From Nostocales cyanobacterium LEGE 12452 (GTDB taxonomy: Bacteria > Cyanobacteriota > Cyanobacteriia > Cyanobacteriales > Nostocaceae), in assembly GCA_015206945.1 (NCBI GenBank), contig JADEXV010000010.1:1-64000 (forward strand): 64,000 bases of DNA, given 5' to 3'. Both the position numbers and the translations under genes were made by a program. Below the pieces are notes generated by a model. That model did no database searches. It was not told the DNA's origin and was given only the letters and a program-made list of their open reading frames with translations. Numbering within the stretch: position 1 is the stretch's first letter; the number at the start of each line of letters is the position of its first letter. Below, piece after piece: positions 35,501 through 46,576 of the stretch.

Positions 35501-37452
35501 TATACTCCAGCGCCTGTAATTACCCTCAGCCCACCGACCACATCAAGGATATTAGTTCGGGGTGAAGCGGCTGAAATCTCCCAAAAACCATCACGTCCTG
35601 TCACACCTAAATCTGATAACTGTCTGACGCGAGTGCTACGAGTACGATCTTTGGTAGCGCTACCTGTCCACTTCACCCCAGCAGAGATGAGTTGGGGATC
35701 ATTCTCTCCTACAAAGTCTCCTTTTGTGTTGTCCCATATAAGTTCAGGCAGGTTGTTGCCTACTACGATGCGATCGCCTAACTGTGTTTCTATTACGGGA
35801 GTATTGTCTACAACGTCTGGATCTCCAGTAGGTAGTTGCGCTGTATTTAGTGTTAGTGTTGTATTAGCATCTGTTGGATAAATCCAGGCGTTCATTGGAC
35901 GTAGCGTATTAACAGAACCTTTCATAAAAGTTGCTGCATCTGCTGTGGTATAATCGACACCAGCAGATTGTTCAATAGCAGAAGTACCATAAGGAACTTC
36001 TCTAAATGGTACACGCCTAGTACGCTTACGGAACCAGTTTTCTAATTCTTCCTTACGTACTTTAGTTGCATCTAAACTTGGATCGTTTAGAGTCCGGTTA
36101 GTTATATTAGTTCTGATTTCTTGGGGGTCAGTAGTAGCAGCATTGTTAAGTTGTGCCTTCACTAATAAGTCTATGCGTTGAGCATAAGCCTGAGTGTTAT
36201 AGGCAATGTCATTCGAGTTATTTGAGGTGGTTTTATTAGTATCTGCTAAAGATTTACTTGTATCAGGTGCATTATTTTCTCGAAATAAATCTATGCGTGT
36301 TCCACCTAGATTAGTTGTACTGATTGGGTTACTAGTTGCAATATTACCGCCAACAACTATCTTGCCATTTTCTCGTTCGTAATAACATGAATATCTACTA
36401 CTGACCTGAAAGAAGGTTATATCTTCACTAGTTTCACCAGTAAATAAGTTACTGTTAGTAAAAATACGTCCATTGAGACGGAATCTAGGTCCTGGTGTAA
36501 TATCTAAGTCATCTTCATAGACAACAGCATTATTAGTAATAGAAACTTGACTACGATCTTGTTGCATTTCTAAAGCCGAGAAGCCCTTATTACCTCGATA
36601 CTTCTCATATTTGCTTGTATCAAGAGAAGTAGCTTGAGCAATATCACTAATGGGAACAGTTACTGCATAAACGAAAAAGCTTTTTTTCAATTCGCCATTT
36701 GGTAGCTTATACCAACCCGAACTACCTACTAAGCTGGCACTAGTATCACCAGCTATGTCACAAGCTCCACCGGCTTTAGCTGGTAGCATAGGAGGGGTTC
36801 TAGCATCTAGTGGGCTTCTACTTCTGGTTTGGGTTATACCAGTTTGGGGGGGAGTACGGAAGTAGATACCATAGAGAATAAAGCTATCAAATTTACCGTT
36901 ATTATCTGTATCGGCAGGAAATTTCCAGGCTGTTTGTATGTTTTCTTGATTTTCTAAAGGCATACTACTAGTTGCTTCAATCATCGGAGTTGAAGTACTT
37001 TTATTAAGGTTATAAGCCAGGGTTACAGGAGTTTCATCACCAAATGTATAGACAGAAAGTTTATTAACTAAGGTACTGTATAGGGTTAGATTTGATGGTA
37101 CAGAACGTGGTAAAGTCGGGTCGGCAAACAGTGCACTTATTTTGGCTTTAGCCCTGTCTAAAGCAGGGGTGGCGGCTTGCATTGTTGCTTCATTCACGCG
37201 GACATTGCTAGCATTTTTAGAACGCTCAAAGGACCGAAATAAAATTGCAGTTGTTAATAGTACGACTACCAAAACTACCATCGCCACTGTTGGCAATACA
37301 AAGCCAGAATTAACCGAGCCGCGTCTTCTTTGAGTACCAGAAATAGTTCGCAAAAGCCAAATAATTTGCCTATTAATTGCAGATAAAAGCTGCTTGCTAA
37401 TTTGTCTGAAGGTTTTTTGAATTACCTTAAATAGCTGACGTTTTCTAGACAT
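32587..37452 (-). CDS. hpsA: Hormogonium polysaccharide biosynthesis protein HpsA
   Basis: This very large protein (1,621 residues) has a basic N-terminal tail of 50 residues and then a prepilin-like junction SG/FVLPTVAMVVLVVVLLTTAIL. The position-5 Glu of normal prepilins is replaced by Thr. The rest is a huge extracytoplasmic, Asn/Thr/Ser-rich beta-type region without enzymatic motifs that I recognise. In Nostoc punctiforme HpsA, a protein of similar size, heads the hps operon and is needed for polysaccharide secretion and motility of hormogonia. It is the first gene of the minus-strand block and lies downstream of a 778-bp spacer with palindromes. Confidence 0.85.
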   Translation of the reverse strand: MSRKRQLFKVIQKTFRQISKQLLSAINRQIIWLLRTISGTQRRRGSVNSGFVLPTVAMVVLVVVLLTTAILFRSFERSKNASNVRVNEATMQAATPALDRAKAKISALFADPTLPRSVPSNLTLYSTLVNKLSVYTFGDETPVTLAYNLNKSTSTPMIEATSSMPLENQENIQTAWKFPADTDNNGKFDSFILYGIYFRTPPQTGITQTRSRSPLDARTPPMLPAKAGGACDIAGDTSASLVGSSGWYKLPNGELKKSFFVYAVTVPISDIAQATSLDTSKYEKYRGNKGFSALEMQQDRSQVSITNNAVVYEDDLDITPGPRFRLNGRIFTNSNLFTGETSEDITFFQVSSRYSCYYERENGKIVVGGNIATSNPISTTNLGGTRIDLFRENNAPDTSKSLADTNKTTSNNSNDIAYNTQAYAQRIDLLVKAQLNNAATTDPQEIRTNITNRTLNDPSLDATKVRKEELENWFRKRTRRVPFREVPYGTSAIEQSAGVDYTTADAATFMKGSVNTLRPMNAWIYPTDANTTLTLNTAQLPTGDPDVVDNTPVIETQLGDRIVVGNNLPELIWDNTKGDFVGENDPQLISAGVKWTGSATKDRTRSTRVRQLSDLGVTGRDGFWEISAASPRTNILDVVGGLRVITGAGVYRPTGSGLPTRPTTVPNDPSTSGVNENAGTVVWPDSMPMLVPDPTDPLDASKQKRGDLVMRATAVYHYNFDSYNPQAATPDDYQTPMACVSSYYNPTNQATATTNTYNASDLTTVAASNNGIVYAAPATTAAGVTRGQAVDGNGFFAAVTNDDDVTNTSVTLLARLKHQANLVFPNGRLVNPLLRQALAKAIDSKLTLSEQSAIDSTICAIQIADGTLTRSTTYVPDGAIKETAFLDARQIKAIDKGAALTGKYNLEVEQRQPLEIRATTIDLSLLRTKAIGLVSDKEYLLPNSGIIYASRDDAQKDRSDSTSDNVSASDYKLDPERRPNAIMLINGSNLSRLNDYRPEEKGLILATELPAYVKGNFNLHTQQEFLGGDLLAPSDANYDTKFYTRTAANRDPNFACRPNDSRLPNCGTGETWRPASVLADAVTLLSDNFRQGFRNEGDYDLRNNHQVSDADTVLNRLKAGFWNNNFVTSSNFFTSSNDDTYYKGTPISTDSVDFNSSYLNNFVTPIQRRGSFPEYVMEMCFKIPVSECRETDWYIGYDGDRSIQSHNLPANAERDKLLAGTTAKSAQADFRRFARRVAFKRNSFGRLLTSTNVVITSTNLAQTNFTPVALGITTVGGAKVVAQFNDGILPEPANNALWFATTKDPNTSKAPAFSGSDIIYKNNIRLFYRYPQVPAASLSSLRDFPGSTTTFTRDGSFQPLLEPVLQLQVTTTDPDDTEKTYTAIASSSSFVKNTRWLSQASETTFNLVIASGDTPARVNSITGGSTPTTYEINGGLHNFVRFLENWNGINANINGSFIQFKRSIYASAPFQVLVRPGPTTVAATSSTPSSLSSTANIDSIFFRTLFSTRPGYTSDSTFTTNGAGEAPYYTPPNRNWGFDVALLAQNPDLFAQRFVIPATDPPNEYFREVGRDDLWVKTLLCGVQTQTSDGFEDADTSYFGNGFKFALPATERPTSCQLQPS

Positions 37453-37848
37453 ATCTGCTTCCTGGTCAAGTGGATTATAGCGAATTTTCTATTTATTCAA
37501 AGTTTTTAGTCATGCCTATTAAGTATTGTTACAGGCATGAGATGATATTGATATAACTACTTTATTTGGCTTGAATAACTTTCAAATAAAGTAGTTATAA
37601 AAAAAGATAATTTATTAAAGTTATATCATTTATGAATTGTTCATTTTATCCGGGAAACACTGATTTTTTTAGAATTATTTAGTTCGAGTCTGATAAATAA
37701 TAAGAGCATTACCTCACAGTAAATTTGCGTAAATGTGTTTTATTTGAAGACAAATTTATGAAGATGTTATTAGCAGAGTAGACTTATAATACCCATCTGT
37801 TAAAGGAAAGATATCAGTTAGGTGCAAAATAATCAGATGTGCAGCTTA

Positions 37849-37885
37849 GATTCCCGACTTCTTTAATTAAGAAGTCGGGAATCTT
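37849..37885. repeat. AGATTCCCGACTTCTT palindrome (dispersed Nostoc repeat)
   Basis: Arms of 16 bp, AGATTCCCGACTTCTT and AAGAAGTCGGGAATCT, pair perfectly across TAATT. The element shares sequence with the palindromes at 14355 and 41363 and the flanking TGCAGCTTAG/TGCTACAC context is similar. On the plus strand it is followed by TGTTGTTC. Confidence 0.75.
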
Positions 37886-38055
37886 GTTGTTCACATTGCT
37901 TTGATTAATTACTAATTACTCACTAGTACGACTTGGCGTAAATCCCATTACTACCTTTAAAGGCAAGAAAGTCTCTGCCACAGGGTACTAATTTTTCGTA
38001 CCCTGTAGCATAAGCTACTATGTATCATAGATACAACCACAGTCAAATTAACATT

Positions 38056-38076
38056 AAAAAAGACGGTTAGAAACCG
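38056..38076 (-). terminator. Probable clpB intrinsic terminator
   Basis: Read on the minus strand, CGGTTTCTAACCG is followed by TCTTTTTT. It lies about 155 bases after the clpB stop codon and has the classical stem plus T-run layout. Confidence 0.6.
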
Positions 38077-38230
38077 CAACTACACGGGGTTTACCCATCT
38101 CCGTAGGTTCAAACCCTCAATTCTTCTTAGACTTTGTTTGTGAAGCCAGTGTAGTCTTTCCCTACAGCTTTTTGGGTATCATATGGCAGGTGTTAGCATC
38201 TCCCGTTGAGCGAAGGGAAGACTTTAGGTG

Positions 38231-40873
38231 CTATGTAGCAATCTGTGGTACTGACACCTTCACAAGCACTTTTTTGCTAAAAGACAGACCGTTTTCATTT
38301 TTGTCAATGATAATCGTGTCTCCAGAGATAAAAGTATTTTCCAATAATTTGGTGGCGAGGGGGTTTTCTACTTCTCGCTGAATTGCCCGTTTGAGTGGAC
38401 GCGCACCGTAAACTGGGTCATAGCCTGATTCGACAAGATAATCACAAGCAGATTGGGATATCTCAAAGAAGATTTTTTGCTCGCGGAGGAGATTTTCTAC
38501 TCGTTTGAGTTGAATGCGGATGATCTGCCGCATTTCTGTGCGATTTAGGGTATGGAAAAGAATAATATCATCGACGCGGTTGAGAAATTCCGGGCGGAAA
38601 TGCGATCGCAATGCTTCCATTACCCTAACCCGCATCGTCTCATACTTGGAATCATCACCAGATATATCCAAAATATGTTCGCTACCAATGTTACTGGTCA
38701 TCACAATAACGCTGTTACGAAAATCTACCGTTCTTCCCTGAGAATCAGTAATTCTCCCATCATCCAACACCTGTAACAAAATATTGAATACATCGGGGTG
38801 CGCTTTTTCCACTTCATCCAACAGCACCACTGAGTAAGGACGGCGGCGAATTGCCTCGGAAAGTTGACCGCCTTCTTCATAGCCTACATATCCTGGAGGC
38901 GCTCCCACAAGGCGAGAAACTGAGTGTTTTTCCATATACTCAGACATATCTAAGCGCACCAATGCGTCATCAGAATCAAAGAGAAACTGAGCTAAAGCAC
39001 GGGCGAGTTCGGTTTTGCCCACACCTGTGGGGCCCATGAACAAAAATGAACCAATAGGACGAGAGGGATCTTTCATCCCCGCACGGGCGCGGCGAATTGC
39101 GGCTGCTACTGCTTCTACAGCCTCTTCTTGCCCAATGACTCGTTGATGCAAATGACTTTCTAATTGCAGCAATTTTTGTCGTTCCGATTCCAACAGGCGA
39201 TTGACGGGGATTCCTGTCCATTTAGCGACGATTTCGGCAATATCGGATTCAGTAACTTGTTCTCTTAGCAACGTGGAACCTTGGTTTTGAATTTCTAAAA
39301 GGCTCGCTTCTTTGGCTTCGCGCTCGTGCTGCACTCCCTCCAATTTGCCATACTTCAGTTGGGCGGCTTTATTTAGATCGTAGGCGCGTTCTGCTTGTTC
39401 AATTTGCACTCGCAGCGCATCTTCTTCTTTCTTTAAGGCGCTTATAGCCTCCAATATCTGCTTTTCACCTTGCCATTGCTCATTAAATATTTGCTGTTTT
39501 ACCGTTAAATTGGCGATTTCTTGTTCAATGCGCTCTAAACGTTCTTTTGTTTGGGGAGTACCCTTTTCCTCGCCAGCTAATGACAGCTTTTCCATTTCTA
39601 ACTGCATGAGGCGGCGATCAATGGTTTCCAATTCGGCTGGTTTGGAGGTAATCTCCATTTTCAACTGTGCTGCTGCTTCATCTACTAAGTCAATAGCTTT
39701 ATCTGGCAAGAAGCGATCGCTAATATAACGCGCTGACAAGGTTGCTGCTGCTACCAAAGCCGAATCAGAAATTTTGACGTTGTGATGCACTTCATAGCGT
39801 TCTTTCAACCCCCGCAGAATGGAAATAGTATTTTCCACACTTGGCTGATCGACAAATACTTGCTGAAAACGGCGTTCTAGGGCAGCGTCTTTCTCAATGT
39901 GTTTGCGGAACTCGTCGAGGGTAGTCGCGCCAATACAACGCAATTCTCCTCGTGCCAGCATTGGTTTGAGCAGATTTCCCGCATCCATTGCCCCTTGTTG
40001 GCTGGAACCTGTACCGACTACGGTATGTAGTTCGTCAATAAACAAGACAATTTGACCGTTAGATTCCGTAACTTCTTTGAGGACAGCTTTCAAGCGTTCT
40101 TCAAATTCTCCTCGCAATTTTGCCCCAGCAATTAAACTACCGATGTCTAAAGAGATGAGTTGGCGGTTTTTCAGAGATTCAGGAACATCACCGTTTACCA
40201 TCCGTTGTGCTAATGCTTCGGCGATCGCTGTTTTACCTACCCCAGGTTCACCAATGAGTACGGGGTTATTTTTACTACGACGAGACAATACCTGAATTAC
40301 CCGGCGAATTTCGTCATCTCGTCCAATCACTGGGTCGAGTTTTCCAGCTTTTGCCTGTTCTGTCAAATCTCTGCCAAATTTTTGTAAGGCTTCATAGCGC
40401 GATTCTGGGGTTTGATCTATCACCTTTTGGCTACCGCGAACGGCTTTGATAGCAATTTCTAGTTTAGCTGCATCCGCACTAAAGCCTTTGAGTATTTTTC
40501 GTCCAATGCGATCGTCTTCAGCAAAGGCCAAAAGTATGTGTTCCACGGAAATGTAGGAATCTTTCATCCTAGCTCTAGCTTCCTCGGCTCGGTCTAGTAA
40601 AATATCTAAATTGCGGCTAAGGTAAAGCTGATCGCTTTTACCAACTTTGGGCTGGCGTTGGGTAAAGGCTTCTAGCTGCTGCTGCAAGCGGATTGGATCG
40701 ACCTCAGATCGAGCCAGTATACGTATTGCTAGACTAGTGGGTTCTTCTAACAGGGCAATAATCAAATGTTCAACATCTAGTTGCTGTTGTTGATAAGCAC
40801 GGACTATATCCTGAGATTTAACAATTGCTTCCCAGGCTTTATCAGTAAATTTATTGGGATCTGTAGGTTGCAT
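38231..40873 (-). CDS. clpB: ATP-dependent disaggregase ClpB
   Basis: ClpB (880 residues) is an AAA+ hexamer that dissolves protein aggregates with DnaK. In order it has the ClpN double repeat (1-145), NBD1 with GEPGVGKT at about 207-214, and a long coiled-coil middle domain (about 410-540, rich in Glu, Lys, Gln). NBD2 follows with GPTGVGKT at about 615 and the sensor segment [21 protein letters not shown]. There is no IGF/L loop for ClpP, so it is a ClpB, not a ClpC. The C-terminus has a short extra tail. No CIRCE operator is visible upstream. Cyanobacteria often carry two ClpB copies; I cannot tell which this is. Confidence 0.95.
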   Translation of the reverse strand: MQPTDPNKFTDKAWEAIVKSQDIVRAYQQQQLDVEHLIIALLEEPTSLAIRILARSEVDPIRLQQQLEAFTQRQPKVGKSDQLYLSRNLDILLDRAEEARARMKDSYISVEHILLAFAEDDRIGRKILKGFSADAAKLEIAIKAVRGSQKVIDQTPESRYEALQKFGRDLTEQAKAGKLDPVIGRDDEIRRVIQVLSRRSKNNPVLIGEPGVGKTAIAEALAQRMVNGDVPESLKNRQLISLDIGSLIAGAKLRGEFEERLKAVLKEVTESNGQIVLFIDELHTVVGTGSSQQGAMDAGNLLKPMLARGELRCIGATTLDEFRKHIEKDAALERRFQQVFVDQPSVENTISILRGLKERYEVHHNVKISDSALVAAATLSARYISDRFLPDKAIDLVDEAAAQLKMEITSKPAELETIDRRLMQLEMEKLSLAGEEKGTPQTKERLERIEQEIANLTVKQQIFNEQWQGEKQILEAISALKKEEDALRVQIEQAERAYDLNKAAQLKYGKLEGVQHEREAKEASLLEIQNQGSTLLREQVTESDIAEIVAKWTGIPVNRLLESERQKLLQLESHLHQRVIGQEEAVEAVAAAIRRARAGMKDPSRPIGSFLFMGPTGVGKTELARALAQFLFDSDDALVRLDMSEYMEKHSVSRLVGAPPGYVGYEEGGQLSEAIRRRPYSVVLLDEVEKAHPDVFNILLQVLDDGRITDSQGRTVDFRNSVIVMTSNIGSEHILDISGDDSKYETMRVRVMEALRSHFRPEFLNRVDDIILFHTLNRTEMRQIIRIQLKRVENLLREQKIFFEISQSACDYLVESGYDPVYGARPLKRAIQREVENPLATKLLENTFISGDTIIIDKNENGLSFSKKVLVKVSVPQIAT

Positions 40874-40926
40874 CTTTAAAATTTTGGAATTTGGATTTTT
40901 AGTTTAAGGATTGGGGATTATTAAAG

Positions 40927-40955
40927 GGAGTAGGGAGTGGTTGTAACCCTACTCC
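40927..40955 (-). promoter_or_regulatory. Hairpin in the clpB upstream region
   Basis: The perfect 9-bp inverted repeat has an 11-base loop. If it is transcribed as part of the clpB leader it could affect translation or stability under heat; this is conjecture from position only. Confidence 0.3.
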
Positions 40956-41362
40956 TTAATACCCAGATAATTATCCAAACATTCTTAGCGGATATCCGCG
41001 TGTATCTCCAGTGGCAATTTTGGATTGGCAATTGATGATAGTTTAATCCATTGCCTATTTCCTAATTTAAAACGAAAATACTGTTATGAGCAGACTTTCC
41101 CTAATGGTGTTATTGGAGCGATATCTACGACGGGCAATTCGGCGTCCCTATTAGTGTTGCTCATCAATGGCAGTATTGGGGTAATCCTAATAGGATTTAC
41201 GTAGAGGAGATCCCCTAACCCACCTAAAAAGGCAAAAGTCTGGCGCCTCTGGGTTTACTGACACGAGACGACAGTGTACGGGAAGAATCAATCTCTCTCT
41301 AGCTCAACTTTTTAAGACATCAGTGTGGAGTTTTCTATAGCTCTTAAGCACAAATTGCTGCT

Positions 41363-41397
41363 CAGATCCCCGAATTCGTGCAGAAGTCGAGGATCTG
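41363..41397. repeat. CAGATCCCCGA palindrome (third copy of the family)
   Basis: CAGATCCCCGAATTC and GAAGTCGAGGATCTG pair with two mismatches. The sequence belongs to the same family as the elements at 14355 and 37849 but is more decayed. It is 69 bases after the gloA stop, which is read on the minus strand. Confidence 0.65.
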
Positions 41398-41465
41398 AAT
41401 CTAGCTTAAATAAATGACATTCCACCGTACCGGATAATTAATTTTTCGGAAATCCCTGATAAAAA

Positions 41466-41900
41466 TTACTGACTCACAAGTTGCTCTTGTGATTCCTGTT
41501 TGGCTCTTGATCCTTGAGTTCCCAGTTGAATCAGTTCAATTTTATACCCATCTGGATCTTCCACAAAGGCAATTACCGTCGAACCATGTTTCATCGCCCC
41601 TGGTTCGCGCACGACTTTACCGCCCTGATTGCGAATTTCTTCACACGTAGCGTAAATGTCATCAACGCCAAGGGCAATGTGACCATAAGCATTACCCAAT
41701 TCGTACTTTTCTACCCCCCAGTTGTAGGTTAGTTCGATTACCGAGTTGTCGCTTTCGTCGCCATAGCCAACAAAAGCCAGGGTAAATTCTCCCCCTGGAA
41801 AATCTTTTCGGCGCAGCAGTTTCATTCCTAGAACTTCACAGTAGAACTTTAAGGATTCTTCAAGGTTGCCCACCCGCAGCATTGTGTGTAGTAATCGCAT
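41466..41900 (-). CDS. gloA: Lactoylglutathione lyase (glyoxalase I)
   Basis: This 144-residue glyoxalase I isomerises the methylglyoxal-glutathione hemithioacetal, detoxifying methylglyoxal in the cytosol. Motifs include [20 protein letters not shown] with the metal-ligand His5, VIELTYNWG with a Glu ligand, GHIALGVDD with His, and YKIELIQL with the final Glu. Length and metal-ligand spacing fit the Ni-type bacterial enzyme, with about 17 extra Gln-rich residues at the C-terminus. ATG at 41900. It is divergent from eno. Confidence 0.93.
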   Translation of the reverse strand: MRLLHTMLRVGNLEESLKFYCEVLGMKLLRRKDFPGGEFTLAFVGYGDESDNSVIELTYNWGVEKYELGNAYGHIALGVDDIYATCEEIRNQGGKVVREPGAMKHGSTVIAFVEDPDGYKIELIQLGTQGSRAKQESQEQLVSQ

Positions 41901-42142
41901 ATTGACCTTTTCTCTGTAATTGATTTAGTGTTATTCTCTGCAAACATTTTACCTAGCTCAAAGTCTTAAGGTAAAAATGCTGTCACAGAAAGAATTAAAA
42001 GCCGAAAGGACAGGATAAACAATTACCCATTCTGGGCATTGCTCCCTATCCCTATAATGGAAATCTTCTTTAATCTCAGCCGAGAAAGTCTCTTAACCGC
42101 CTATGCTAGCGATTGGGTTAGGCAACTGGACTGGATGCGTAA

Positions 42143-43459
<1,317 letters not shown>

Positions 43460-43466
43460 AGTTGGG

Positions 43467-43526
43467 AGTTAGGAGTTAAGAGTTAGGAGTTTTTAATTCA
43501 TAATTCATCACTTTTAACTCCTAACT
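43467..43526. terminator. Bidirectional stem-loop between eno and argC
   Basis: AGTTAGGAGTTAA (43467-43479) and TTAACTCCTAACT (43514-43526) are perfectly complementary over 13 bp. They are made from AGTTAGG-type heptamer repeats in opposite orientations. Lying between convergent genes with 7 and 3 bases of margin, the structure may end both transcripts. Confidence 0.55.
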
Positions 43527-43529
43527 AAT

Positions 43530-44588
43530 TTACGGATAAAACCCCAACTTGGGCAACCCCAAGGTTTCATCCCAGCCCATCATCAGGTTTAGACACTGAA
43601 TCGCTTGGCCCGCCTGTCCTTTAATTAGATTGTCAATTGCTGACATGACAATTACGCGACCTGTGCGTGGGTCAACTTCCACACCGATGTAGCAAAGATT
43701 ACTGCCGTTAGCCCACTTGGTTTGCGGGTAAACGCCGCTACCGCAGACTCTTACCCAAGGAGAGTTGCGGTAGAAGGCTGAGAAAATTGTGATTAAGTCA
43801 TCTCGCACTAAACCGGGGTCGCTCATCGTGGCATATACCGTTGCCAAAATACCGCGTACCATTGGGACAAGGTGCGGTGTAAATTGGATCATGAGTTCGT
43901 GACCGGCTAATTCACTGCAAATTTGCTCAATTTCTGGGGTATGACGGTGACGACCAATATTGAAAGCGGCTATGGAGTTGTCGGCTTCAGCTAGTAATAA
44001 GTTGGTTTGAGCCTGCCGTCCACTGCTAGATGTACCAGACTTGGCATCGATAATAGCTGTTTCTGGTCTGATTAAACCTTGCTTTAAAAGTGGCGAAAGT
44101 GCAAGGAGACTGGCAGTGGGATAGGAACCAGGACAGCCAATGAGTTGAGCTTCAGAAATGCGATCACGATAAAGTTCTGGTAATCCATAAACTGCTGTAG
44201 CTGCGATTGTGCGATCGCTTCTCTCTGTACCATACCAATTTGTATAAGTTGTCAAATCACTGAACCGATAGTCTGCACTCAAATCTAGTACTTTACATCC
44301 TTTTTCCAAAAGTTTGGGTGCGATTTGACAAGCCAAACCATTTGGTAAAGACAGGAAAACGACTTCACAGCGGTGAGCAATTATTTCTGGTTCTACTGCT
44401 TCTATTAGCAGGTTAGTTGCATGAGCTAAATGTGGATAGAGATCCCCAAAGGATTTCCCGATACTAATCTCACCTCCTAAATAAACCATTTCGACTTCTG
44501 GGTGATCCATCAGTAGTCGTACTAATTGCACTCCACCATAGCCCGACGCGCCAACAATCCCAACGGGTACGCGTCTAAATTTGCCCAT
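43530..44588 (-). CDS. argC: N-acetyl-gamma-glutamyl-phosphate reductase with Cys-to-Ser at the active site
   Basis: ArgC (352 residues) makes N-acetylglutamate semialdehyde in arginine synthesis. The Rossmann motif [10 protein letters not shown] is at about 10-19, the active-site segment at 151-159, [11 protein letters not shown] with the conserved His at about residue 217, and a C-terminal [19 protein letters not shown]. The active-site segment reads GCPGSYPTA. In the family it is PGCYPT, and the nucleophilic Cys would be residue 155, here Ser (codon TCC). A Cys sits three residues earlier (152). The enzyme might be inactive, weakly active or an error in the sequence. The rest of the protein looks intact. 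Confidence 0.9.
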   Translation of the reverse strand: MGKFRRVPVGIVGASGYGGVQLVRLLMDHPEVEMVYLGGEISIGKSFGDLYPHLAHATNLLIEAVEPEIIAHRCEVVFLSLPNGLACQIAPKLLEKGCKVLDLSADYRFSDLTTYTNWYGTERSDRTIAATAVYGLPELYRDRISEAQLIGCPGSYPTASLLALSPLLKQGLIRPETAIIDAKSGTSSSGRQAQTNLLLAEADNSIAAFNIGRHRHTPEIEQICSELAGHELMIQFTPHLVPMVRGILATVYATMSDPGLVRDDLITIFSAFYRNSPWVRVCGSGVYPQTKWANGSNLCYIGVEVDPRTGRVIVMSAIDNLIKGQAGQAIQCLNLMMGWDETLGLPKLGFYP

Positions 44589-44902
44589 GATCTGAAATCC
44601 TTATCCCATGAATGGTTAATTCGTTCTCAGCTATCAACAATATCAGCGACCAGACGCACAGCGCACAAAACGTCTTAAACCCCTCTACTTTGTTCTGAGA
44701 AGGTAAAGGAGCAAACAAATGATTATTATTCCTCATCCCCTTCATACTTTACTGTCGCTGCACTTTATCGCCACTTTTAATGGCAAAAATTTTTGCCCCG
44801 TTATCAAATCATTGCTAGTCTACTTCTCTGCCTTATAAAGGAGCTACAATCTAAAAGAAGAAATTGTTAAAAAAATTTACGTTTATAGCTGGAAATCTTT
44901 CT

Positions 44903-46576
44903 GTGTCACAGCCTAATCCTACCCAAGCTTTTAAATTTGATTCGATTGATGCCGCTTTAGCAGACCTAAAAGCTGGTCGCGTCATTGTAGTGGTAGATGA
45001 TGAAAATAGAGAAAATGAAGGCGACTTAATTTGTGCTGCCCAATTTGCCACACCGGACATGATTAATTTCATGGCGGTGGAAGCAAGAGGACTAATTTGT
45101 TTGGCAATGACAGGCGATCGCCTAGACGAGCTAGACTTACCCTTGATGGTAAGCAACATTACAGATACTAACCAAACTGCTTTCACTGTCAGTATTGATG
45201 CCGGGCCAGAATTAGGTGTCACCACAGGCATCTCAGCAGAAGACCGCGCCCGAACTATCCAGGTTACTCTCAACCCAGCCACAAAACCCACCGATTTACG
45301 CCGTCCTGGTCATATTTTTCCCATTCGCGCTAAGGCTGGAGGCGTACTCAAACGTGCAGGACATACGGAAGCTGCTGTGGACTTAGCTAGATTAGCAGGG
45401 CTATACCCAGCAGGGGTGATTTGTGAAATTCAAAACTCCGATGGTTCAATGGCGCGGTTGCAGCAGTTAGTTGAATACGCTAAACGTCACAATTTAAAAA
45501 TTATTAGTATTGCTGATTTAATAAGTTATCGCTTACAGCACGATCGCTTAGTGTATCGTGAGGTGATTACTAAACTGCCTAGTCAATTCGGTCAGTTTGA
45601 AATTTATGCCTATCGCCATACTCTGGATAATACAGAACACGTTGCAATTGTCAAGGGCGATCCAGCTAACTTCAAAGATGAGCCAGTGATGGTGCGGATG
45701 CACTCAGAATGCTTAACTGGTGACGCTTTGGGGTCTTTGCGCTGCGATTGTCGGATGCAGCTTGAAGCTGCACTGAAAATGATTGAGGCTGCTGGTCAAG
45801 GTGTAGTTGTATACCTGCGTCAAGAAGGGCGGGGAATCGGCTTGATTAATAAGCTGAAAGCCTACTCGTTGCAGGATATGGGACTGGATACAGTAGAGGC
45901 AAATGAGCGTTTAGGATTTCCTGCTGACTTGCGAGACTACGGGATGGGGGCACAAATGCTCATGGACTTGGGCATCAAAAAGATTCGTTTGATTACCAAT
46001 AACCCGCGTAAAATTGCTGGAGTTAAGGGTTATGGGTTGGAAGTAGTCGATCGCGTGCCATTGTTGATTGAGGCAACCGATTACAATTCCTATTATCTAG
46101 CGACAAAGGCGAAAAAGCTGGGTCACATGCTGTTACAGACTTATCTGGTGACAGTAGCAATCCACTGGCAAGATGACCCGGAAGCTGTAACGGAACGTTA
46201 TGAACGCTTAGAAAAACTGCGACACTTAGCGAAAACTAACGATCTATTGTTGCAGGAAGAAGCGCGTCCCTTAGCGATCGCTATATTTGACGAGCCATCT
46301 TTAACAGTACACTTGGGTTTCGATCAGGCAAAAGTTGCTAGCTGTGATTGGTATCGCCAGGATGGTCATCCTTATATACAGGCAATCTTCCAAATTTTGG
46401 ACAACCTAGCAACTTTGCCATACATCCAGAAATTAGAATTTCTAATTTCCTCTGGTTGCGATCCTTTAAGTAATTTACAAGTCCAACTAGATCGGCAGAC
46501 ATTCGCGGATGGTACATTGCCTTCATCAATTAGCGATCGCTTGGAGACGCAACAAATTTACAGCTTTAGCAAATAG
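44903..46576 (+). CDS. ribBA: Bifunctional riboflavin biosynthesis protein RibBA
   Basis: The N-terminal domain is 3,4-dihydroxy-2-butanone 4-phosphate synthase: [14 protein letters not shown] at about residue 31-44, [28 protein letters not shown]. The central domain is GTP cyclohydrolase [27 protein letters not shown] with the zinc Cys cluster, and [15 protein letters not shown]. The C-terminal 130 residues are an additional domain usual in cyanobacterial RibBA, without known activity. I chose the GTG at 44903 (557 residues); the frame also opens at a TTG at 44864. No FMN riboswitch signature is present upstream. Confidence 0.94.
   Translation: MSQPNPTQAFKFDSIDAALADLKAGRVIVVVDDENRENEGDLICAAQFATPDMINFMAVEARGLICLAMTGDRLDELDLPLMVSNITDTNQTAFTVSIDAGPELGVTTGISAEDRARTIQVTLNPATKPTDLRRPGHIFPIRAKAGGVLKRAGHTEAAVDLARLAGLYPAGVICEIQNSDGSMARLQQLVEYAKRHNLKIISIADLISYRLQHDRLVYREVITKLPSQFGQFEIYAYRHTLDNTEHVAIVKGDPANFKDEPVMVRMHSECLTGDALGSLRCDCRMQLEAALKMIEAAGQGVVVYLRQEGRGIGLINKLKAYSLQDMGLDTVEANERLGFPADLRDYGMGAQMLMDLGIKKIRLITNNPRKIAGVKGYGLEVVDRVPLLIEATDYNSYYLATKAKKLGHMLLQTYLVTVAIHWQDDPEAVTERYERLEKLRHLAKTNDLLLQEEARPLAIAIFDEPSLTVHLGFDQAKVASCDWYRQDGHPYIQAIFQILDNLATLPYIQKLEFLISSGCDPLSNLQVQLDRQTFADGTLPSSISDRLETQQIYSFSK

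Larger units (their letters stand above)
37453..38230. other. Spacer between clpB and hpsA, rich in hairpins
   Basis: This 778-bp spacer should hold the hpsA promoter in its AT-rich part next to 37452 (no sigma motif is certain). It also contains a dispersed palindrome at 37849, a CAGGGTAC/GTACCCTG hairpin at 37981-38005, and the clpB terminator. A chain of further hairpins at 38080-38225 is unexplained. Confidence 0.5.
40874..41465. other. Spacer upstream of clpB and downstream of gloA
   Basis: This 592-bp spacer contains a hairpin GGAGTAGGG (40927-40935) / CCCTACTCC (40947-40955), 54 bases ahead of the clpB start codon and therefore possibly in its leader. It also contains the palindrome at 41363-41397. 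A CIRCE-type TTAGCACTC operator is absent. Confidence 0.5.

Noticed and set aside
38100-38115. GGTTCAAACCC-like sequence resembling a tRNA T-arm
   Set aside because: The remaining tRNA arms cannot be folded around it.
44589-44902. FMN riboswitch ahead of ribBA
   Set aside because: No AGGGGC...GGTGAAATTCC-type conserved core is present.
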